A program made the position numbers and the translations under genes. The notes below the pieces were generated by a model. It made no database searches, had not been told where the DNA came from, and worked only from the letters and a program-made list of their open reading frames with translations. This document shows, in pieces, positions 14,661-24,255 of a stretch of DNA of 45,759 nucleotides (positions are counted from its first letter, which is position 1; the number at the start of each line of letters is the position of its first letter). This stretch comes from Thalassotalea sp. 42_200_T64. Its GTDB lineage: Bacteria; Pseudomonadota; Gammaproteobacteria; Enterobacterales; Alteromonadaceae. Location: positions 1 through 45,759 of the forward strand of contig MABC01000039.1 in the NCBI GenBank assembly GCA_002162925.1, in the 5' to 3' direction.

Positions 14661-17313
14661 TGATTGTTTCGTATTTAAGTAAAGCATCCGGCCGCGAGGA
14701 TCATGAACGGTGGCATCATACCCTATAGAGTTACGTACCGTTGGTGCGGCTTCATCGAGCAAGTTTAATGCACCAATGGTAATGTGTGGCCATTGTCGAT
14801 ACTGAATACCGGCTGCATTTGATAGCTGTATTGCACATCGATTTTGGTCCAGCTGTCCACTCTCGCATCATCTTCGTTATCGTTCTCGTAATCGCCAATA
14901 TAGCGAATGTAAGCATACGCTTCATTTTGCCACTGCAAGCCTAAATTCGCGCGTAATTGCACGGTTGATACGCCAGAGTTTTCGTCATTGACGTTGCCTA
15001 ACCCGTCAATTTTTCCCAGGTTAGGATCGTCCAGATCATAATTAAGGATATAGGTACCATCGATAACCGGTTTTAACTGGCCAAAATCCCCTAGGGCGAA
15101 ATCACTGCTAAAGCTAAAATCGATACCATCGGTTTTCACCGAACCGGCATTACGATAATAGGTGGTTATCTTCACCGCTTCACCCGCGGCATTGCGCTCT
15201 ATTTGCTCGCTATCGGGATCCGTACTTAGCAAGGCTGCAGGCGTTTCAGGAGTAATAAAGTCGGTGTAATCGAAACTCCAGTAATCAATGCTGGCGGCAA
15301 TGCCGAGTGGCGTAAACCAGGTAAAGCCAAGGTTTATCGCTTCCGACTCTTGTGGCTTTAACGGTTTATCCGGATCGCCGGTTAGCAATGAAATAAAGGT
15401 CAATTCTTCACCACCGGCCAATGGATCATTCGCCGTTTGTGGCGTAATAAACTGTGAATCATTTTGAAACACGGTAGCAACCCTAAACGATGTGCCCCAA
15501 CTTGCCCGTACACTCAAGTCTTCATTGGGAGCCCATAACAAGGCGACTTTCGGGTCGATGGTGCTTGCACTATCAAAGTCTTCATAACGAACGGCAACTT
15601 GCATGTTCAAGGTATCGGTTACTGGCACCGAAAACTCGGCAAATACTGCCCACACGTTTTGACTGCTGTTAAAGTCATCACCACCGCCAAAGAAGTTAAA
15701 CGCCAACTCATTGGATAACTCGTTAAAGTCATATTTTAATCGGTCTTCACGATGTTGAAAACCAAAGGCGGCACCAACCGTGTCACCCGAAGGCATATCG
15801 AATAAATCACCGGTAATGTGGCCATCGAATACCGTTTGCCCTGACACCGCTTCATAGCCAAATTCGCCGAAGATGAAATCGTAGATTTCCTCGCTGTTTT
15901 GCTCTTGGCTCGACGCCAAGTAATGATAAAACTGATCCTGATTTTCGCCTGCCTGACCATTTAATGCGGTTTGTAAATTAGCGGTGATCACATCTAAACG
16001 TGAATTGGTTGCTTCGTTAACACTATTGGTAAATGCCGCCTCCCAAGACCAGGTATTAAAAAGTTCGCCGCGCAACCCTAACTGAAAACGCTACGACTGG
16101 TATTTTTTCTCATCTTCGTTTGCCGGCAATCCGGCGCCACGTGGACGCGCAAATAAAACCCCGGTATTGGAAGCACTACCGGCAAATGGGTCCGCACCAC
16201 CAACGGTAATGGCATCGGGATGATAAGCTGGCACTCTCACTTCATCGAGTTGAGGCTGGCTTGGGGTGGAGTGAATCGTGGTTTTATTACGCGCCACCGC
16301 CAATTCCGCAAATAAGGTGAAGCTGTCACTAAAGTCGTAATTGGCTTGCAGCATCGCCTGCGTTTGTTCGGCTTCGGCAATAATATCGCCATAATAACCA
16401 TAATTTAACTGACAGCTACCATCACTTGGATGTTCGCCGTCGGGCTTGACTCGCACTAAGCCTGGATACATTTCAAAGGCTTCGCCACTGGTACAAGCCG
16501 GATCGATTAACTTAATTGGCGGACCCGGTGGGCCATCGAACGTTATCACTTTACCCGGAAAACTGTCGCCACTCCACGAATCCTGATTGTCGGCATAATC
16601 ATCACGACGCTTTGAATTGGGTACAGAAGTTCGGGTTAAATGGTTTATCGAGAACAACAAGTTCGATCGCTTGGTTTCTTCACCGATAATCAGCCCGTCG
16701 GAAATTTCATCCGAGCCGTATTCATTATTTTGATAGTTTAAGTTGTACTCAAGGCCGTCAAATTCATCACGAGTGATAAAGTTAACCACACCGGCTACCG
16801 CATCGGAGCCGTATAATGAGGAAGCACCATCTTTTAGGATATCGACTCGTTGCACCGCAATTGCGGGCACTAACGAGCTAAATCAACAAATTGATCGCCA
16901 TTTTCAGTGACCGCAGGTGATAAGGTTTGCCGTCTGCCATTTAATAACACCAATGTTGAAGTAACACCCAATCCACGTAAGTTGATATTGGTGGTACCGA
17001 CCGAGCGGGCTTGTTCGAAACTGTCGGAATAAATTTGTGCACCGGTATTCACCGTAAGCGTATTCACCAAGTCAGCGACGCTGGTGGCGCCTATGTTGGC
17101 AATGTCCTCTTCACTCACCGTCGCTATTGGTGAAGCACTGGCGCTTTGCACTTTGCCTTTAATGAATGAGCCGGTAACTAAAATCCGTTCAACTTCTTCT
17201 TTGTCGGTATCCTTCATCTGCTCTTGTGCAACTGTTTGACCAGTGCAAAACATCGCTGCGGTTAAACATGATAATTTGAACTTGCGGGTAAAACTTTTAT
17301 TATTTCCTGCCAT
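14655..17313 (-). pseudogene. TonB-dependent outer-membrane receptor, three disabling lesions
   Basis: The signal peptide (MAGNNKSFTRKFKLSC...TVAQEQ) and plug (RILVTGSF, INLRGLGVTSTLVLLNGRRQ) end at a TAG after VDLAR. Inserting one base near 16870 restores the family reading: a residue, then LVPAIAVQRVDILKDGASSL. The barrel then meets an in-frame TAG at 16093-16091 between KKYQS and RFQLGLRGEL. A second one-base loss near 14785 shifts the frame again. In the corrected frame the end reads TIGALNLLDEAAPTVRNS and stops at 14657-14655. The whole is about 886 codons, full size for a TonB receptor, so decay is recent. The intact protein would have imported a scarce ligand using TonB energy. The ligand is unknown. 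The nearby AgaR-like regulator hints at an amino-sugar compound, which is inference only. Confidence 0.9.
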
Positions 17314-17834
17314 TACGCGTTCCTCTTATTATTTCTATAAGTTGTTTGAATCGTATTCTCGGAGCTAATGTGTTTATTTATTATTGTTGTTATATACAAA
17401 ATACATTAAAAATAATGCATTTTGACAGTTTTGTGTGCAAATAAGGTTTTGTTATAAGCGTAGGTAATGAACAAAATAGCGACGGATTTCACCAAGAATT
17501 GCCTGAGTAATGGCACTAATCAGCAACTCGATTACTGATGAAACAGGCAAAAACCCAGTAAAAATGTGGACTGTAACAGCTATAATTGAATCGCTATAGC
17601 AATGAGAAAACTCAGCATAGCAAAAAATAATTTAAGCACTGATAGATCTAAGGGAAGAAGATTTTATATTCGGCGATTTAACTCTGGATATAATCGAAAA
17701 AACATAACAAGGTAGTTTGTGTTAAATGGTTTGCTATAGCGAGTGCTGGAGCAATGACAATTATGGGATCTATCGGAGGATATTGGAATTAGGGAATAAG
17801 AATAGCTTACAGTTTCACTTTGTTAGCCTAAACT
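17314..17834. other. Non-coding stretch upstream of the receptor pseudogene
   Basis: These 521 bp should contain the receptor's old promoter. I see no gene: only short frames such as a 36-codon basic one starting near 17602. An imperfect inverted repeat at 17501-17548 (GCCTGAGTAAT ... ATTACTGATGAAACAGGC) could be a regulator site or hairpin, but I recognise no consensus. Confidence 0.4.
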
Positions 17835-18608
17835 CTAGACCTGTTCAACCATGATCAAGATCACGTTCAATTTTTCCAATTCATCTTGAAATTCTTGTGA
17901 TATACCACTATCAGTTACCAGAATATCGATAGCGTTTAATGGCAAAATAGCATGCAATGAACTGCGGCCGAATTTGCTTGAATCGGTGACTACAATGATC
18001 TGTTCGGCATTCTCGCACATGGCACGATTAAAACTCGCCTCAGGTTCGAAATGAGTGCTAATTCCACTATTAAGATCAATACCATCAACACCCAAGATCA
18101 CTTTATTAAAATTATAGAGATTTAATTTGTGTTCGGCCTGGGCACCATAAAAAGACATTGATTTTCGTCTTAATTTTCCACCGCTAATATAAACTTCACA
18201 ATTATCAGTAAGTGATAATTCATTGGCTATATTCAAACCGTTGGTCATCACGGTCAGGTTTTGTTTATCAATAAGGTTTTTTGCGACCAATTCAGTGGTA
18301 CTGCCTGAATCGAGAATGATGGCATCACCATCCTGGATCAAACCAGCTACGGCTTTACCCAATGGTAATTTAGTTTTATAGTTTTCCTGATGTTTCTCTT
18401 TTATCGACAGTTCTTTCGTTAATCGGTTACTGGCTACAGCACCACCTCTTGAGCGGACGATTAAGCCAAGCTTATGCAACTCATTTAAATCATGACGTAC
18501 GGTTACTGTAGAAATTTGAAACTGCTTGGCCAGCTGCTTCACCGCCACATTCCCTTGCTTATCGGTCAATAATACGATTTCGTGGCGCCTTTCAATTGTG
18601 CTTAACAT
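17835..18608 (-). CDS. DeoR-family regulator, AgaR-like
   Basis: This 257-residue repressor has a DeoR helix-turn-helix at residues 1-60 (ERRHEIVLL, FQISTVTVRHDLNELHKLGL then VRSRGGAVAS), followed by a sugar-phosphate sensor domain with AIILDSGSTTELVAKNL, VMTNGLNIANEL and GGKLRRKSMSFYGAQAE. The blocks VDGIDLNSGISTHFEPEA and IIVVTDSSKFGRSSLH are very close to AgaR, the repressor of N-acetylgalactosamine/galactosamine catabolism. No aga or nag catabolic genes are in the window. The only possible target nearby is the broken TonB receptor downstream in the same direction. DeoR family: certain. AgaR ligand type: probable. Confidence 0.85.
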   Translation of the reverse strand: MLSTIERRHEIVLLTDKQGNVAVKQLAKQFQISTVTVRHDLNELHKLGLIVRSRGGAVASNRLTKELSIKEKHQENYKTKLPLGKAVAGLIQDGDAIILDSGSTTELVAKNLIDKQNLTVMTNGLNIANELSLTDNCEVYISGGKLRRKSMSFYGAQAEHKLNLYNFNKVILGVDGIDLNSGISTHFEPEASFNRAMCENAEQIIVVTDSSKFGRSSLHAILPLNAIDILVTDSGISQEFQDELEKLNVILIMVEQV

Positions 18609-18685
18609 GTTAAGGTTTCTTCCTAAATAAACTTAATGATAAATCACATTACAACCTTTGTAGAAAAGGCAAAATTGTACCTGAA

Positions 18686-18723
18686 CAACCAAAGGGTCGG
18701 TGGCACTTTGGTTGCTTTTTTTT
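18686..18723 (+). terminator. Hairpin with T run between kdsA and the DeoR-type gene
   Basis: CAACCAAAG and CTTTGGTTG form a 9-bp stem with an 11-base loop, then C and eight Ts on the plus strand. The flanking genes are both leftward, so this orientation would stop antisense transcription. The minus-strand side has no T run; its role for kdsA is doubtful. Confidence 0.55.
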
Positions 18724-18732
18724 GTTACCGTA

Positions 18733-19584
<852 letters not shown>

Positions 19585-19587
19585 TTA

Positions 19588-20832
19588 TTAAGAAACAACT
19601 TGTAAAATTTGACCACATAACCAGGCCATGTATGTACCTACGGTATAGCCTAACACCGCTAATAGTACACCTACCGGCGCTAACGAAGGATGAAATGCTG
19701 AGGCTACGATAGGTGCAGAGGCGGCGCCTCCTACGTTTGCCTGGCTACCAACGGCCATATAAAATAGCGGCGCTTTGATAAGTTTAGCGACAAACAACAT
19801 TAAGCTGGCGTGAATGATCATCCAGATGGCACCAATGACGAAATAAATTGGCGCTTCCATGATCATGGTAACATCCATTTTCATGCCAATAGAGGCAATC
19901 AAGATATACAGCATGACCGAGCCAACCTTGCTCGCCCCTACTCCTTCGAGTTTACGTAAGCGACTAAACGAAAGAATAATACCCACGGTGGTGGCGAACA
20001 CTATCATCCAAAAGAATTTACTGTGAAAAGACAACTTGTCTAACTCTGGGAAGTTGGTCACCATGTACGGGGTGATGGCATCGGCAAACATATGGGCAAA
20101 ACCCGTTACGCCAAAGCCAATGGCCAAAATTATCATCAGATCACTTAACTCCGGATTACGTGAATGTTCTGAGTGAAAGTTTTCAACTCTTTCCTTTAAG
20201 CGGGTAATTGCAGAAGTATCGGCACCGGCTTTTTCATCGATTTTCTTGGCTTTTGAAGCCATCACCAAAAGCACTGCCATCCAAATATTGGCAACTATCA
20301 CATCAACAGTGATCATCGCTGAGAATATTTTATCGCCTGCACCATAAATTTCTTTCATTGCTGCCTGGTTGGCACCACCACCAATCCAGCTACCGGCAAC
20401 GGTAGTCAAACCTCGCCATACCGCTTCCGGGCCTTCAACACCCAAAACGTCTGGAGAGATTGCAGAAACAATTAATAACGCAATGGGTCCACCGATAACG
20501 ATACCTAATGTACCGGTAAAGAACATGATCACCGCTTTTTTGCCAAGCCCTGAAATCGCTTTTAAATCAACACTTAAGGTTAGTAACACCAAACAGGTTG
20601 GTAATAAGTAACGGGAAGCGACGAAATAAAGCTGCGATTCTTCACCGCTGATGATGCCAAAAGTATTGAGTAAGGATGGCAGGAAATAACAAAGCAATAC
20701 GGCCGGTACCACAGTGTAAAATTGTTGCCATTTAGGATGGCTGCTTTTGGCGGTATAAAAAACCAAACCGAGTAAAATGGCTAATAAACCAAGAACCGAA
20801 GCATCATTGGTTATTAAGGCGGTGTTGTGCAT
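19588..20832 (-). CDS. DUF819 (YjcL-like) membrane protein
   Basis: This 414-residue protein has about eleven hydrophobic segments and the DUF819/YjcL signature: TTVAGSWIGGGANQAAMKE, an internal acidic loop, and near the C-terminus GSQANVGGAASAPIVASAF. The two GG-rich segments lie in opposite halves, suggesting an inverted-repeat transporter fold, like the bile acid/sodium symporter clan. No substrate is established. It is 12 bp upstream of kdsA and 117 bp downstream of sirB1, so it may be transcribed with both. An unusual gene to insert between sirB1 and kdsA, compared with E. coli, where they are adjacent. Confidence 0.85.
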   Translation of the reverse strand: MHNTALITNDASVLGLLAILLGLVFYTAKSSHPKWQQFYTVVPAVLLCYFLPSLLNTFGIISGEESQLYFVASRYLLPTCLVLLTLSVDLKAISGLGKKAVIMFFTGTLGIVIGGPIALLIVSAISPDVLGVEGPEAVWRGLTTVAGSWIGGGANQAAMKEIYGAGDKIFSAMITVDVIVANIWMAVLLVMASKAKKIDEKAGADTSAITRLKERVENFHSEHSRNPELSDLMIILAIGFGVTGFAHMFADAITPYMVTNFPELDKLSFHSKFFWMIVFATTVGIILSFSRLRKLEGVGASKVGSVMLYILIASIGMKMDVTMIMEAPIYFVIGAIWMIIHASLMLFVAKLIKAPLFYMAVGSQANVGGAASAPIVASAFHPSLAPVGVLLAVLGYTVGTYMAWLCGQILQVVS

Positions 20833-20948
20833 ATTGTCTCCACAAGTTTTTAGGTATTCATTCTGCCCTTTGGTATAGGCATATTGCTACTGACGGTCCT
20901 TGTTTACTGCACCGCCTCGCATCTAGCTTCAGGCTTATAACTACTGGC

Positions 20949-21761
20949 TTAGTGTACTATGGTATCATTCCGGCTGATCAGCTTTAGTTGCATTTGCAAT
21001 ATTTTCGCCTGCGGATCTTTCGGGCAGCGTTCAACAAAGTATTGATAATCATCGAAGGCTACTTTAAAGCAATCGAGTTGTTGTAGTAAAAATCCTCGAT
21101 CGCGACAGTGGTAAGGGTCATCCGGGTTCAATAACAAAATAAGTTCAACACATTGTAATGCTTCAGAAAACTTTTGCTCTCTGATCAGTGCTGTTTTTAA
21201 TGATACCAAATATTGCACCATTAACTCTTTATCAGAAAACGCCTCTAAACTGCTTTGCTCCGGCGGCGTATCATCACTATTTAAGCGTTGATCAAGCTCA
21301 ATCCAGTTAATCGGATTGCCATCGATACAATGGAATATTATGGCATAATCATTATCACAAATAATGCGTAGCATCACTTGCTCTGGCACATAAACCGCTT
21401 CAATATTAAAACCGCAAGCGCGGATCAAATGGATCAGTAACAAGTTCTTCAGTGCTGGTGCCATTGAGCGAAAGGCCAAAGCAGAATTTAACTGATGGGT
21501 CGTTACTGGCCAAAATGGTCGTTCGTTATCAACAAATAATTGTTCAATATAAATCAGCTGCAATAATTGTTCAGCTCGGTCTAAGGCATCCTCAATATCG
21601 GCCGTTTGTTCTTGAAAACGAACAATAAAGGCATCAATATCGGCCATATTGGTAGCAACAGTTTTTGCATCAAGAGCAAATAAGCTTTGCTCTAGCAGAT
21701 TAACGGCTTGCATATGGTTTATGCGTTCTGAGGTTAATTCAGACAATAATAAATCTTTCAT
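20949..21761 (-). CDS. sirB1: SirB1 family protein (transglutaminase-like and TPR)
   Basis: SirB1 proteins have an N-terminal transglutaminase-like domain and C-terminal tetratricopeptide-like helices. This 270-residue protein shows the degenerate core (LNSALAFRSMAPALKNLLLI, HLIRACGFNIEAVYVPEQV, IIFHCIDGNPINWIELDQRL) and then two repeats (REQKFSEALQCVELILLLNP, DDPYHCRDRGFLLQQLDC). I see no clear catalytic triad. The function is unknown; the name comes from Salmonella sirB. The ATG at 21761 follows a TTG that would add one codon. It lies 60 bp after sirB2 and in the same direction, as is usual. Confidence 0.88.
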   Translation of the reverse strand: MKDLLLSELTSERINHMQAVNLLEQSLFALDAKTVATNMADIDAFIVRFQEQTADIEDALDRAEQLLQLIYIEQLFVDNERPFWPVTTHQLNSALAFRSMAPALKNLLLIHLIRACGFNIEAVYVPEQVMLRIICDNDYAIIFHCIDGNPINWIELDQRLNSDDTPPEQSSLEAFSDKELMVQYLVSLKTALIREQKFSEALQCVELILLLNPDDPYHCRDRGFLLQQLDCFKVAFDDYQYFVERCPKDPQAKILQMQLKLISRNDTIVH

Positions 21762-21824
21762 CAAAAATACAATGTTCTCAGTTTCAGCCAGTCAAACTGG
21801 CTAAAACATTAGTTCGTAAGGCGA

Positions 21825-22196
21825 TTAAAATAAAAAGTTTTGTTTGCTCATGGCGATACGTGCCACCAAAATTATCCAGCCCATGGCACCTAAATAACCA
21901 ATGACTCGCATCGTGTTGTTACGTGCTAACTTTAAGGTGTAATAACCGGTAAAAATGTAAGCGGCAACGGCGAGTAATTTTTCCGTCATCCAGTCCACTT
22001 GGCCAGGATATAGCGAATACGTCACCATCATAATGATGCCTAAGGTGAACAATAAGGTATCAATGATATGTGGACATATTTTTAACCATTTTTGTTTAAG
22101 CTTGTCTGGGTTTGTCATTAACAAGGCGAAACGAAAGGTGAAAAAAGCCACACTCAGTGCGGCAAGAAACATATGGAAATTTTTTACTAATAACAT
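21825..22196 (-). CDS. sirB2: SirB2 family membrane protein
   Basis: This 123-residue protein has four predicted membrane helices and the SirB2 pattern: VKNFHMFLAALSVAFFTFRF, KICPHIIDTLLFTLGIIMMV, DWMTEKLLAVAAYIFTGYYTL and MRVIGYLGAMGWIILVARIA. The role is unknown. I chose the ATG at 22196 over a TTG two codons upstream. It precedes sirB1 as in most gammaproteobacteria, but the usual upstream genes hemA-prfA-prmC are not here. Instead, 650 bp of repeat-rich non-coding DNA separates it from sstT. Confidence 0.88.
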   Translation of the reverse strand: MLLVKNFHMFLAALSVAFFTFRFALLMTNPDKLKQKWLKICPHIIDTLLFTLGIIMMVTYSLYPGQVDWMTEKLLAVAAYIFTGYYTLKLARNNTMRVIGYLGAMGWIILVARIAMSKQNFLF

Positions 22197-22216
22197 CGAC
22201 AAGCCTGGATAGGTTT

Positions 22217-22254
22217 ATACCAATCGGTAAACAGTAATTTATGTCGATTGGTAT
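22217..22254. repeat. ATACC-family repeat, 38-bp copy
   Basis: ATACCAATCG and CGATTGGTAT are perfect inverted termini around 18 bases. It lies 20 bp upstream of the sirB2 start and may form a hairpin in its leader. Confidence 0.75.
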
Positions 22255-22483
22255 GAATAATAAAATTGGCGCTAGAATAGCATATTTATGACGGTTTGTA
22301 AGTACAGTAACATTCGAAAAAACAAGTCAAACTTTAACCAGCGGCAGTATATTTCTCAATCAATAATTATCTTATAAGAGTACGATTATAGAGCAATAAT
22401 GTACTATGTTCATTAATCAACCAACCGATGCGAGGGCAAGGTTTTATTGGCGTAGAATCTTTTGTATAACGTTAATTCACAAA

Positions 22484-22508
22484 GTTATCCACAACTTGCG
22501 TGGATAAC
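22484..22508. promoter_or_regulatory. Palindromic pair of DnaA-box-like sites
   Basis: GTTATCCAC and GTGGATAAC are perfect inverted repeats separated by 7 bases. The left half contains TTATCCACA, the strongest DnaA box of E. coli; the right half reads TTATCCACG on the other strand. It could bind DnaA, or simply form a hairpin. No third box was seen nearby. Confidence 0.5.
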
Positions 22509-22567
22509 TATTAGAACAAAAATCGAGCAACGAGAAATTAGATACGGGGTACAAGGTACGAGTAGAG

Positions 22568-22710
22568 TGTATTAGCCGTGAACGATGTATAAATTAACGA
22601 AATCTGTTTGAAGCTACGGGCAACTAGCTACGGGCAGATTGTGTTCGCTGTGAACGATGTTTAAATTAACACGGTCTGCCAGAAGCTTGAAGGTACAAGC
22701 AGATTGTGTA
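22568..22710. repeat. Array of a 46-bp dispersed repeat (two copies and a fragment)
   Basis: The best copy is at 22634-22679, starting GCAGATTGTGTTCGCTGTGA and ending AACACGGTCTGC; its ends are imperfect inverted repeats. A degenerate copy lies at 22568-22607 and a 12-bp fragment at 22699-22710, linked by GAAGCTACGGGC-like spacers. The same unit recurs inverted at 25751-25863, where one copy differs at only 3 of 46 positions. Confidence 0.8.
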
Positions 22711-22851
22711 GGTCAAAAATTCATCTTAGCAACCGTTACAATCGTTTTTATTGGGTAGACCTTACAGACTAATTGGAATAATAAACCCCACTAGCAGCAC
22801 TAAACATACTGCTCGTAGCCCGTTGCCATTTCTTTTGCTCGTAGCCTAAGT

Positions 22852-24060
22852 TTACATATTCTTTGTAATATGATGCGATGCGGCGGCGGTAAACACGACA
22901 TCGGTCGAACTGTTTAACGCCGTTTCTGCTGAATCTTGGATCACGCCAATAATAAAGCCAATCGCTACTACTTGCATGGCGATGTCGTTATTAATACCAA
23001 ATAAGCCACACGCTAGTGGGATCAGAAGTAAAGAGCCACCAGCAACCCCTGAGGCACCACAAGCCGAAATGGATGCGATAACACTCAATAATAGCGCGGT
23101 GGCAATATCGACTTCAATTTGTAAGGTATGCGCAGCGGCAAGCGTTAACACCGTAATAGTGATCGCCGCACCTGCCATATTGATGGTTGCGCCTAATGGG
23201 ATCGACACCGAATACGTATCTTCATGTAAATCAAGCTGTTTACAAAGACGCATGTTAACCGGAATGTTGGCCGCCGAGCTGCGGGTGAAAAAGGCGGTAA
23301 TGCCAGAACCACGCAAGCAGGTAAAAATCAAAGGGTAAGGATTTTTACGGGTGATCAAGAATACAATCAGTGGGTTAACCACTAAAGCAATAATTAACAT
23401 TGAGCCAACGAGTACCATGACTAAATGACTGTACTCTGCTAACGCACTAAACCCTGTGGTGGCAATGGTATTTGCCACTAAGCCAAAAATACCAATCGGC
23501 GCCAGACGAATGACGACGCGAACTATCATGGTAATGCCATCGGCTATATCATGCACCATCACTTTGGTTGACTCATCACCCCGTTTTAGGGCAAAACCTA
23601 AACCCAGGCCCCAAGCTAGAATACCGATAAAATTGCCAGTTGCGATGGCATTAATGGGGTTATCAACAATTTTAAACGCCAGTGTCGTTAACACTTCGCC
23701 TAAACCTTGTGGCGGATTAGCACTTGCCCCAGCCAACTCCAGAGTAAGTGAGGTTGGAAATAAAAAGCTCATCGCCACTGCCACAAATGCGGCACTTAAG
23801 GTGCCAACTAGGTAAAGGCCGATGATCGGTTTTAATTCGGCGTCGCTGTCGACTTTTTGATTGGCAATAGAAGATATCACCAAAACAAAGACCAAAATTG
23901 GCGCTACCGCTTTTAAGCCATTGACAAACAAACTGCCGAGCAAAGCAAATGATTTAGCAATATCTGGCGCAATTACCGCCAGAATAACACCAAAGATAAT
24001 GCCAACGATAATTTGATTAACCAAACTTGTTGAGGTGATTTTTTTAAATAATGAAGCCAC
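22852..24060 (-). CDS. sstT: Sodium/serine-threonine symporter SstT
   Basis: SstT imports serine and threonine with sodium; it belongs to the dicarboxylate/amino acid:cation symporter family. The 402-residue protein has about eight membrane helices and two re-entrant loops. The first loop carries [16 protein letters not shown] (serine-rich hairpin); the following helix has [20 protein letters not shown], the sodium/substrate site motif NMAGA; and [20 protein letters not shown] is the second hairpin. [19 protein letters not shown] fits the last helix, which binds the amino group. The start is GTG at 24060. It is preceded by a long ATACC repeat and tilS, and is probably transcribed alone. Confidence 0.95.
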   Translation of the reverse strand: MASLFKKITSTSLVNQIIVGIIFGVILAVIAPDIAKSFALLGSLFVNGLKAVAPILVFVLVISSIANQKVDSDAELKPIIGLYLVGTLSAAFVAVAMSFLFPTSLTLELAGASANPPQGLGEVLTTLAFKIVDNPINAIATGNFIGILAWGLGLGFALKRGDESTKVMVHDIADGITMIVRVVIRLAPIGIFGLVANTIATTGFSALAEYSHLVMVLVGSMLIIALVVNPLIVFLITRKNPYPLIFTCLRGSGITAFFTRSSAANIPVNMRLCKQLDLHEDTYSVSIPLGATINMAGAAITITVLTLAAAHTLQIEVDIATALLLSVIASISACGASGVAGGSLLLIPLACGLFGINNDIAMQVVAIGFIIGVIQDSAETALNSSTDVVFTAAASHHITKNM

Positions 24061-24097
24061 TATTTTTAACCCTTCTTTTTGTTATGCCTGTGCAGTT

Positions 24098-24227
24098 ATA
24101 CCAAGTTGATCAAATATCTGCTCATTTTTAATGGTTAAAATGAATAACTACTTACTAAATTTTATGCATTGTATTTATCCATTTCCCCTCATAAAAAAGT
24201 AGATCACATACTTAATCAAATTGGTAT
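24098..24227. repeat. ATACC-family repeat, 130-bp long copy
   Basis: It starts ATACCAAGTTGATCAAATAT, continues with the common core GCTCATTTTTAATGGTTAA, and ends TTAATCAAATTGGTAT. Compared with the 53-bp copy at 4959, the middle is longer by about 75 bp. Termini are inverted repeats. It fills most of the space between tilS and sstT. Size and structure resemble a miniature inverted-repeat element. Confidence 0.82.
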
Positions 24228-24255
24228 TGTACAATATTAAAAGTTGCATCAGACG

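Larger units (their letters stand above)
22255..22851. other. Long non-coding gap between sirB2 and sstT
   Basis: About 600 bp with no supported gene. It holds a palindromic pair of DnaA-box-like sites (22484-22508) and an array of a dispersed 46-bp repeat (22568-22710). The rest is AT-rich and must contain the sirB2 promoter and the sstT 3' end. No tRNA was recognised. Confidence 0.6.

Noticed and set aside
16091..16870. Three separate proteins in the TonB receptor region
   Set aside because: The pieces together form one receptor in order (signal and plug, plug end and early barrel, late barrel), with the middle and last pieces even in the same frame; they are fragments of one gene.
17602..17712. 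36-codon basic open frame upstream of the TonB pseudogene
   Set aside because: No ribosome binding site and no recognisable sequence; expected by chance in 521 bp of AT-rich DNA.
22255..22851. Replication origin in the sirB2-sstT gap
   Set aside because: Only two DnaA-type boxes, no run of AT-rich 13-mers and no origin-associated genes nearby.
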